This document shows positions 1 to 5,580 of a stretch of DNA of 5,580 bases, piece by piece. Source of the DNA: an uncultured Collinsella sp. (GTDB lineage Bacteria > Actinomycetota > Coriobacteriia > Coriobacteriales > Coriobacteriaceae); assembly GCA_902494605.1 (NCBI GenBank), contig CABUUG010000122.1:1-5580 (forward strand), written 5' to 3'. Below the pieces are notes generated by a model. It was not told where the DNA came from and searched no databases. It saw nothing but the letters and a program-made list of their open reading frames with translations. Position 1 is the first letter of the stretch. Each line of letters begins with the position of its first letter. The position numbers were made by a program, and so were the translations under genes.

Positions 1-1424
1 AAGCGGCCCAGCTGTGTAAAGCGACCCGTCTTGTCGGTCGCCACAATGGGCTGCTGGCTCAGGATACGATACGGCAAGTTGGAGGTATAGGTATCGAGCC
101 GCAGCAGCGCCACGATAAAAAACACCGCCGCACCCAACAAAAAGCCAAAGCCGTAAAACTGCTGCGGCAAAAGCAACGAAGCGGCAGTCGCCAGCCCGGC
201 CACACCGGCAAACAGGCCCGAAGCCAGCACGGCTCCCTTATAGTCGGTAAAGTACAGCAAGATGAGCATCACCGTATTGCCCACGGCATACAGGCCATAG
301 CCCACGCACAGCGTGCGAAAATACCCGTGCATCAGGTTGTTAAAGCCCAACGGTAGGGCCGACAGCACCGTGGTCTCGAGCGAAATGACCGCCGCGGTCA
401 CAAACAGCTGCTTGAGCGCACAAAAGCGCAGTTCGCTGTTAAGCGTGGAGAGCATCTCCTCCTCGGCCACCACAATGTCGCCCACCACGCCGCCGTCATT
501 GAACAGGCTGTAGTAGTCGTGGTAGCGCGGATAGAAGTTGACCTCGACCGAGACCACAAAGTTGACGGTCGTGACCAGGATCGTCAAAAACGCAATGAGC
601 GCCGGCACATCGTAGTAGGGCGCACCATAAAACAAGCCCTTGACCTGCACGCCAATAGGACCGGCCCATATTATCACCAAGTGCGCAAAGAGGCCCAGGT
701 TGGTAAACAAGCCCGTGAGCGCCAACGGCATAAACTGATCGAGCCACCGTAAAAAGAGCCAGGGGCTGCGGTCGCTCTGCGGAAAATACCTGTACAGCAG
801 TACCACGTCCCAGGCGAGCATGACGCCATAGCCCAGAGCAATTGACGCCAACAAGCCCTCGACCGGCGGCAGTCCCAGCGCCAGCGCGGCCAGGGCGCAC
901 AGGCACGCCACGCCAATGGCAGCCGCAAAGCTGCACAGGATGCCGCGGTAATCCTTGATGGCCGTGAGGTAGCTCATGCCGTTCCAGTTGACGATCATAA
1001 TGTTGAACAGCCACAGACATAGCAGCCCCTGCAGCAGCGTGGCGCCCGAGAACAGCAAAAAGACACCGTAGAGCACCGTGCCCGCAACGAGCATGACAGC
1101 ATTGGAGCCCCAAAACGAAGGCAGAATCTCGTCCTCGCGCTCGGCAAACAACATATCAGCCAAAAAGCGCGTGACCGGCATGGAGAAAAAGCTCGTGAGC
1201 AAAAGTGAGGCCAGCAGTGTGTAGGTCACCATGCACACCAGCAGATCCTGGTTGGCACGGCCCACACCCCACAGACCGCACAGCACCAAGATACCCACCT
1301 GGAGCAGCACGCCCAACAGCATGGGACCCGTGCACACAATGCCGGCGTAGCCATAAGCGCGCATCGTGGCAAACAGGCCCCTGCGCCTAAACAGGCGCTT
1401 GAGCTCAAAACCAATTCCGGCCAC
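1..1424 (-). CDS. pelG: PelG, Pel exopolysaccharide membrane transporter (3' end cut by window edge)
   Basis: Polytopic membrane protein of the Pel synthase complex, thought to move the growing polymer across the cytoplasmic membrane together with PelF; the family is related to MATE/MOP-type flippases. I translated the minus strand from the GTG at 1424 to the left edge: 474 codons with no stop. The N-terminus carries the PelG signature MAGIGFEL (1-8), then RAYGYAG (22-28). About 12 hydrophobic segments follow, roughly at 27-53, 60-83, 107-131, 130-148, 161-183, 191-211, 231-255, 273-294, 337-358, 372-393, 397-420 and 423-445. Other PelG-like landmarks are APYYD (268-272) and E294 followed by NFYPRYHDYY (296-305). 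The start is GTG, 3 bases after the pelF stop, with a good ribosome binding site. PelG of Pseudomonas is about 456 residues, so only a few codons should be missing at the left. Cytoplasmic tail after residue 445 is hydrophilic. Family assignment is confident; transport direction and substrate are family knowledge. Confidence 0.95.
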   Translation of the reverse strand, partial: MAGIGFELKRLFRRRGLFATMRAYGYAGIVCTGPMLLGVLLQVGILVLCGLWGVGRANQDLLVCMVTYTLLASLLLTSFFSMPVTRFLADMLFAEREDEILPSFWGSNAVMLVAGTVLYGVFLLFSGATLLQGLLCLWLFNIMIVNWNGMSYLTAIKDYRGILCSFAAAIGVACLCALAALALGLPPVEGLLASIALGYGVMLAWDVVLLYRYFPQSDRSPWLFLRWLDQFMPLALTGLFTNLGLFAHLVIIWAGPIGVQVKGLFYGAPYYDVPALIAFLTILVTTVNFVVSVEVNFYPRYHDYYSLFNDGGVVGDIVVAEEEMLSTLNSELRFCALKQLFVTAAVISLETTVLSALPLGFNNLMHGYFRTLCVGYGLYAVGNTVMLILLYFTDYKGAVLASGLFAGVAGLATAASLLLPQQFYGFGFLLGAAVFFIVALLRLDTYTSNLPYRILSQQPIVATDKTGRFTQLGR

Positions 1425-1427
1425 CGG

Positions 1428-2855
1428 CTACTCCCCCTCTCTGGGCAGGTTAAACGCACACGCCGTCTCGTCGTACAGCGCGCGATAGTTGGCGAGCATC
1501 TGCTCGTGCAAAAAGTACGTGGCAACGCGACGCTGCCCGCGCTCCCCCATCTCGATACGGCGGGCGCGGCTCACGCACATGCGCTCCATGGCATCAGCCA
1601 AGCCCTTGCGATACATGGGCGGCGTCACAAAACCCGCCACGCCAAAGTCGTCGCCCGGGGCGCCCTCGAGCAGCTCGCGGCAGCAGCCCACCTCGGTCGT
1701 CACGCAGGGACGGCGCGCTGCAAGCGACTCCAGCACGCTGAGCGGCTGGCCCTCGGAGATGCTCGTTAAAATGGTAAAGTCGAGCTTTTCCATGTACTCG
1801 ACCACGTTAACGCGGCCGGTAAATATCAGGTCGCGCACGCCCAGGGTGTCAACCAGCGCATGGCACTCGGCGCCGTACTCTTCGTCGTCCACGCCGCCCA
1901 TGATGTGCAGGCGCACCTTGGGCAGGCGCTCATGCAGCTCAAAGAAGGCATAGATCATGGTCTTGACGTCCTTGATGGGCGCCAGGCGCACCACCGCGCC
2001 AATGTCCACCCAGCCGTCATCGGGCTTTAAGGGAATGTCCTTAAAGCGGTCGAACTGGATGCCGTTGGGGATGACCAGGCATTTGTCCGCATCGCAGCTC
2101 ATATCGATCTGCGTCTTGCGGGCGTTATGGAACAAACTGGTCACGCGGAAGGCACGGCGGTAGATCTCCTCCGAAAGCAGGTAGAAAAAGCGAATCCAGC
2201 GGTCCTTAAACGACGGCACCACCCAGTCGGCGCGAATGATCTCTTCCTCACGCTCGCGGGTATAGATGCCGTGCTCGGTCAGCAGTACCGGCGCATGGGA
2301 AACGCTCGAGCCCAGGCAGGCGAGCAGACCACCGTAGCCGGTCGAGATAGCGTGGTACACATCGGCCACCGGCACCTCGCTGCCCAGCAGGTAGAGCACT
2401 GGCAGCAGCATAGAGCGCATGGTGTGGAATGCGTCGGCAAAGGGCGTGTAGGGGTACTCGGTCAGACACACGTCGCGGAAGATGTCCATAAACGTTCGGC
2501 TCTGTAAAAACGAGAGCGGATGCACACGACGGCGCTGGAAGATATCGAACAGCACGTCCCAATCCGGATTGGAGAGCGACACCAGGCGGCGTAGCGCCTC
2601 GCGCTCGCGGTCGTTAAAACTGGCTTCGTGCTGCTCGCCCGAAAGCCGCAGGGCGTCGTCCAGGAACACCTCGTGCACCTCGACCACGTTGCCGGGCAGC
2701 TCGTAGACAAACTTGCCGCGGTCGGCAGCATGCGCGCCAATCACCCACAACACAAACTCGTGCTCTGGCATGGCCGTAATGTAGCCGTGCATCCAGGTGG
2801 ATACGCCGCCGTGTACATAGGGGTAGCAACCCTCGAGTACCAAGCAGATTCTCAT
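1428..2855 (-). CDS. pelF: PelF, Pel polysaccharide glycosyltransferase (GT4, GT-B fold)
   Basis: Cytosolic glycosyltransferase that polymerises the Pel chain from a nucleotide sugar (UDP-linked hexose or N-acetylhexosamine in the studied family members). Full length at 475 residues, close to the family norm of about 470-510. The N-terminal Rossmann half opens with RICLVLEG (2-9) and the PelF hallmark GGVSTW (16-21); TEHGIYTRER (193-202) is another strongly conserved PelF block. The C-terminal half starts near residue 284 and has R290 and K295 in the expected donor-phosphate site (VVRLAPIKDVKT), IMGG near 318-321, and the GT4 EX7E motif with E368 and E376 in SEGQPLSVLES. No signal peptide or membrane helix, so it must be recruited to the membrane by PelG/PelD/PelE. 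Its ATG overlaps the upstream stop codon as ATGA (2855-2852), and pelG follows after 3 bases, so the genes are co-translated. Exact sugar donor cannot be read from sequence. Confidence 0.97.
   Translation of the reverse strand: MRICLVLEGCYPYVHGGVSTWMHGYITAMPEHEFVLWVIGAHAADRGKFVYELPGNVVEVHEVFLDDALRLSGEQHEASFNDREREALRRLVSLSNPDWDVLFDIFQRRRVHPLSFLQSRTFMDIFRDVCLTEYPYTPFADAFHTMRSMLLPVLYLLGSEVPVADVYHAISTGYGGLLACLGSSVSHAPVLLTEHGIYTREREEEIIRADWVVPSFKDRWIRFFYLLSEEIYRRAFRVTSLFHNARKTQIDMSCDADKCLVIPNGIQFDRFKDIPLKPDDGWVDIGAVVRLAPIKDVKTMIYAFFELHERLPKVRLHIMGGVDDEEYGAECHALVDTLGVRDLIFTGRVNVVEYMEKLDFTILTSISEGQPLSVLESLAARRPCVTTEVGCCRELLEGAPGDDFGVAGFVTPPMYRKGLADAMERMCVSRARRIEMGERGQRRVATYFLHEQMLANYRALYDETACAFNLPREGE
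1431..1439 (-). promoter_or_regulatory. Ribosome binding site deciding the pelG GTG start
   Basis: On the minus strand GAGGGGGAG lies at the very 3' end of pelF, 6 bases before the GTG at 1424. It supports GTG, rather than the much later internal ATGs, as the pelG start. The protein that results begins with the conserved PelG N-terminus, which settles the choice. Because the site is inside pelF, ribosomes finishing pelF are well placed to restart on pelG. Confidence 0.85.
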
Positions 2856-4732
2856 TTGTCGCCACCCTCCTTGCGCTCGATCGTCACGGTCTTATCATTT
2901 GCCTTGAGCAGATACAGATTGCCCGTAAGGTGCGTCAATTCGCCACCCGTCACCGCACCCGGCTCGCCGTTGTTGGCGCGGAACATGAGCCACGCCTCAT
3001 CGTGGAAATTGCCCAGGCTGAGCGTCCAGGCATCCGCGCTGGTATCCACGCTCACCGTAACCGACGAAAAGCGCTGAATGGCGCCCGAGCATTCCGAGCC
3101 GGTCTGGCGACGCAGGTCGGGCGCAGACTTGGTAAGCCAGTCCAGGTAGTCGGTCAGGCCGCCCTTGTAGACTTCCCAGCCCTCCTTGGCGCCGCGATCG
3201 GGATCGAGCAGGTCGTCCGGGTGCATAAAGTGCGTACTCACGTAGTGCATGTTGAGTTCGGACACGGCTGCCAGGCGCATATAGGAATCGTCGACCATGC
3301 CGCCCGAGACAATGCGCGGCTGCTCCACAATGCCATCGCTCGCCACGCCAAACTCCTGCACGTACGGCAGGTCGGTACCGTCCTCAAAGTACGTACTAGC
3401 AATAGTCTTAATGCGCGGAACGTCGGTGCCGATAATCTGGCGCGCGCGGGCCGAAAGGATATTCGACGGTGGCACGTAGACCGAGCCATGAGCGTTGGGC
3501 AGGACCTCGTCTTGAAACGCGATAAGTTCGTTAAGCGAAGCGACAAGCGTCTCTTTGTTCTTCCAGGTCTTGTAGACGTACAGCGTGCCATAGTCGGTAT
3601 CCCAGAGCGCCAGAGGCTGATGGTTGTAGCCGTGAAAGCCCAGCTCTCCGCCCATCTGCAGCAGCATGCCGCCAAAATAGCGGAACTGCGTGGTATCGGG
3701 TTGGCGCGCGGGCTCGGTCTGGTTGACCGCGTCCTCGTAGTTTTCGATCATCACGCCGGTATAGCGAATGCCGTATTTTTGCGCGAGCTTTTGCAGATCG
3801 GGCCACCAGACCTTGGTGTAAAAATCGGCAATGGAAAGGCCGTAGTCACGCTTGATATAAGTACCATCGCCCGAGGGCACGGGGCTAGGAAAGTCGTCCA
3901 AATAGAACACGGCGCTGTTGATGACCGGATAGGCCGTGGCATCACCCAGCAAGCTTATGGCCGAAGCATAGAACCCACGCATGACCTTGTCGTAAATGCC
4001 AATGTTGCACACCACGGTGTGACCACTGCCGCAATCGTTAGACCAAATGAGCGGCGTGCCCGCGTCACCGGTCCTTGCCCAGACGTGCGCCGTTTCGCGC
4101 AATGAAACCGAAAGCGAAGAATCGAAGGGGTCCGAGAGCTCGTAGCGCTCTCCCCCGCCCAGCATAAAGTCCTCGCTCGGCACAATGCTTTCGGCTTTTA
4201 CATAGTCATATCCGGCCGATTCGATCCCAAGCTTGGAAGCAATCACTTGCAGATAGCTCGAGTTATCCGGCGGCATAGCGAGCATAAGCGAACCGCCAGC
4301 ACTCACCCAACTCATCAGATCGGTCAGATGCGTACCCAGTCCGTCAAGCGAGGGCATAAGCACAATCACGCGATCAAACGACGTGAGCGAGGGAATCGCA
4401 TCCGCACCGTCGGTGGCAATATCAACATCGCGATGGGCGATCTTCATGTCGAGCAGGATCTGGTCGAACTGTTCCTTTACGTCCTCGACGCCAGCTTGAT
4501 CGGAATCGGTAATGACCAGGCACGTGGGCTTTTGGCCAAAGATTGCCAAGGAGGCCGGCACCGCGTCGTTGGCGGCGAGCATGCCCAGCTTGTGCTGTCC
4601 AGCGCTGTACTGCACGCCGGCACGCTCAACCAGCAGCACGGCGGCCATGGCAATAAAGACCGCCCACACCACGAGGAGTCCCATCCAACGAAAGCTCCCT
4701 GCACGGTCGCGGATATGTTGCGCCACGCTCAT
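2852..4732 (-). CDS. pelA: PelA-like membrane-anchored polysaccharide deacetylase (DUF2194-like)
   Basis: Likely extracellular deacetylase of the Pel polymer, standing where the deacetylase-only PelA sits in Gram-positive pel clusters. With the chosen start it has 626 residues. Seen in order: short cytoplasmic N-terminus; one membrane helix at about 16-35 with no obvious cleavage site, so an anchor with the rest outside; an alpha/beta domain (about 65-265) with Rossmann/GATase-like strands such as CLVITDSD (71-78) and RVIVLMPSLDG (121-131); a CE4-like NodB-type deacetylase domain (about 272-510) with FYLDDFPSP (276-284; candidate D279, D280), HGYNH (H367, H371, the HxxxH metal site), YVPPSN (419-424) and THFMHPDD (H501, H504); and a beta-rich C-terminal domain after about 550. 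The Pseudomonas PelA glycoside hydrolase domain is not evident. The start at 4732 makes an ATGA overlap with the pelE stop and has a strong GGAGGAGG site; an in-frame ATG at 4756 would add 8 residues but buries that site inside the gene. DUF2194 membership is from memory of the family; catalysis is inferred from motifs. Confidence 0.86.
   Translation of the reverse strand: MSVAQHIRDRAGSFRWMGLLVVWAVFIAMAAVLLVERAGVQYSAGQHKLGMLAANDAVPASLAIFGQKPTCLVITDSDQAGVEDVKEQFDQILLDMKIAHRDVDIATDGADAIPSLTSFDRVIVLMPSLDGLGTHLTDLMSWVSAGGSLMLAMPPDNSSYLQVIASKLGIESAGYDYVKAESIVPSEDFMLGGGERYELSDPFDSSLSVSLRETAHVWARTGDAGTPLIWSNDCGSGHTVVCNIGIYDKVMRGFYASAISLLGDATAYPVINSAVFYLDDFPSPVPSGDGTYIKRDYGLSIADFYTKVWWPDLQKLAQKYGIRYTGVMIENYEDAVNQTEPARQPDTTQFRYFGGMLLQMGGELGFHGYNHQPLALWDTDYGTLYVYKTWKNKETLVASLNELIAFQDEVLPNAHGSVYVPPSNILSARARQIIGTDVPRIKTIASTYFEDGTDLPYVQEFGVASDGIVEQPRIVSGGMVDDSYMRLAAVSELNMHYVSTHFMHPDDLLDPDRGAKEGWEVYKGGLTDYLDWLTKSAPDLRRQTGSECSGAIQRFSSVTVSVDTSADAWTLSLGNFHDEAWLMFRANNGEPGAVTGGELTHLTGNLYLLKANDKTVTIERKEGGDK
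2866..2872 (-). promoter_or_regulatory. Ribosome binding site of pelF
   Basis: AAGGAGG on the minus strand inside the end of the deacetylase gene, 10 bases before the pelF ATG at 2855. Spacing is at the long end of normal. The ATG shares bases with the upstream TGA stop (ATGA), the classical arrangement for termination-reinitiation. Confidence 0.75.
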
Positions 4733-5580
4733 CTGGCCTCCTCCCCGTCGCGCCAAAACGCCAACTTTTCGCGGTTGTCGGCGCTCAAATACACATGTTG
4801 CTTGTCAATCGCATCGATCACACAGTGGACCTCGTCACCGTCGCGGCGCATCACGGCCAGGCGCAGGCAAAGCATCCAAACCTCCTGCTCCTCGGGCACG
4901 TCGAGTACCAGCTGGTCGGTCACGGCCTGCGCCTCGTCGATCTGTCCGACATCGGCCAGCGCCGTCGCGTATCGAATGCGCAGCTCAAGGGTATCCTCGC
5001 GCTCGCAGCGACGCGCAAGCAGGCGCGCGTACTGTTGGCGCTGAATCTGAGCCACGCGCCCCTCGGCCAAGCCCGAGCCCAAGAATTCACCAAGAAAATC
5101 GCAGTATTCGTTGAGGTTTTGCGCGCTCGGGTCCGTCTTAAAGGCACGCTCCAGCTGCTGCAGTTTAAGGTCGGACTCCTTGGAGATCTGCGCCACCGCC
5201 GTCGCGGCATAGTGCGCCACCTCAACGTCGTCGTTAAGCTTAGCCGCCTGCAGCTGCGCCAGGTACGCGTCGGGCTCCTCGGTGAGCATGGAGAGCATTA
5301 GGCGGCGCCGGTATGCCGGGTCGTTGACGATGAGTGCCTCCTCGAGCGGGACCACGCCTGCATCGGCGTCACGGTCGTGCACCAAGATGCTGCGATGCAG
5401 GTCGTCGTTGAAGCGCAGCGACTCCAGCGCAGACTCTTTCAGCCCCTCGCAAAACACCGCGCTGCGGACAGATAGCAGGACCACCAGCAACGGGCCCCAC
5501 AGCGGCACCAGCACTATCACAGCCAGCATGTGCCCGCGCACCGGCAGCAGGCCCAGCTTCATGAGCGTCCACAGCATCAG
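4729..5580 (-). CDS. pelE: PelE, membrane-anchored TPR-like protein of the Pel complex (5' end cut by window edge)
   Basis: Inner-membrane component of the Pel synthase complex; in studied systems PelE, with PelD and PelG, gathers PelF at the membrane. The frame is open to the right edge (codon CTG at 5580-5578), so the true start may lie outside; the first in-window ATG is at 5577 and I number from it (282 residues). Visible: one strongly hydrophobic helix at about 17-37, a basic/polar juxtamembrane stretch, then the block VPLEEALIVNDPAYRRR (76-92) and LNDDVEVAHYAATA (114-127), which I recognise as typical of Gram-positive PelE. After that come helical-pair, TPR-like segments at about 154-190, 197-228 and 231-258. 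P. aeruginosa PelE is about 330 residues with two N-terminal helices, so an upstream helix may be missing here. The stop overlaps the next ATG by ATGA. A c-di-GMP-binding PelD is expected immediately upstream, beyond the window. Repeat boundaries are approximate. Confidence 0.88.
   Translation of the reverse strand: MMLWTLMKLGLLPVRGHMLAVIVLVPLWGPLLVVLLSVRSAVFCEGLKESALESLRFNDDLHRSILVHDRDADAGVVPLEEALIVNDPAYRRRLMLSMLTEEPDAYLAQLQAAKLNDDVEVAHYAATAVAQISKESDLKLQQLERAFKTDPSAQNLNEYCDFLGEFLGSGLAEGRVAQIQRQQYARLLARRCEREDTLELRIRYATALADVGQIDEAQAVTDQLVLDVPEEQEVWMLCLRLAVMRRDGDEVHCVIDAIDKQHVYLSADNREKLAFWRDGEEAR
4737..4746 (-). promoter_or_regulatory. Ribosome binding site deciding the deacetylase start
   Basis: GGGGAGGAGG on the minus strand, 4 to 7 bases before the ATG at 4732 depending on which GGAGG is paired. 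This near-ideal site, with the ATGA overlap at 4732-4729, favours 4732 over the in-frame ATG at 4756. If 4756 were used, this purine run would be read as the glycine-rich residues GGG near the N-terminus, which is a usual sign of a start called too far upstream. Confidence 0.8.

Noticed and set aside
496..1113. A 205-codon open frame on the minus strand overlapping pelG
   Set aside because: It is in a different frame from the pelG translation, which is open and family-consistent over the whole stretch. Its sequence is a Cys/Arg/Gly-rich shadow.
1380..1440. Possible terminator or promoter at the pelF/pelG junction
   Set aside because: Only 3 bases separate the genes, and I see no GC-rich hairpin followed by a T run on the minus strand; the junction is fully explained by a ribosome binding site.
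1226..1525. A 99-codon minus-strand frame across the pelF/pelG junction
   Set aside because: Out of frame with both genes, and the Cys/Arg/Trp-rich product has no recognisable feature.
2930..4105. A 391-codon open frame on the plus strand opposite the deacetylase gene
   Set aside because: It mirrors a clear gene on the other strand. The composition (rich in R, A, H, V, no recognisable motif) is that of an antisense shadow produced by GC-biased codons, and no ribosome binding site or operon context supports it.
4247..5044. A 265-codon plus-strand frame spanning the pelE/deacetylase junction
   Set aside because: It crosses two well-supported minus-strand genes and shows low-complexity Ser/Arg-rich composition with no domain; an antisense shadow.

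Overview
The window is a single block of tightly packed genes, all on the minus strand, and it reads as the core of a pel exopolysaccharide operon. In transcription order (right to left) it holds: the 3' part of pelE (membrane protein with tetratricopeptide-like repeats, cut by the right edge); a membrane-anchored polysaccharide-deacetylase-like protein that takes the place of PelA; pelF (cytosolic family GT4 glycosyltransferase); and pelG (12-helix membrane transporter-like protein, cut by the left edge). Essentially every base is coding. I see no tRNA, rRNA, mobile element, CRISPR array, terminator or internal promoter, and no intergenic gap longer than 3 bases.

The order pelE, pelA (deacetylase only), pelF, pelG, with no outer-membrane genes (pelB, pelC) between them, is the layout known for Gram-positive pel clusters rather than the pelABCDEFG layout of Pseudomonas. 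The high G+C content, strong C/G preference at third codon positions, purine-rich Shine-Dalgarno sites and the Gram-positive gene order suggest a high-GC Gram-positive. A gut-type Coriobacteriia such as Collinsella or Olsenella would fit, but that placement is inference and not proven by the window.

How the genes would work together: PelF polymerises an N-acetylhexosamine-rich polymer from a nucleotide sugar in the cytosol. PelG, with PelE (and an expected c-di-GMP receptor PelD, which would lie just beyond the right edge), forms the inner-membrane synthase and export complex. The anchored deacetylase-like protein removes acetyl groups outside the membrane, leaving a cationic biofilm polymer. 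Three junctions, two with ATGA overlaps and one with a 3-base gap, indicate translational coupling and matched stoichiometry.

Two start-site points matter for annotation. pelG starts at a GTG (position 1424), so an ATG-only gene finder would miss its N-terminus. The deacetylase gene is best started at the ATG at 4732, not at the ATG 24 bases upstream.
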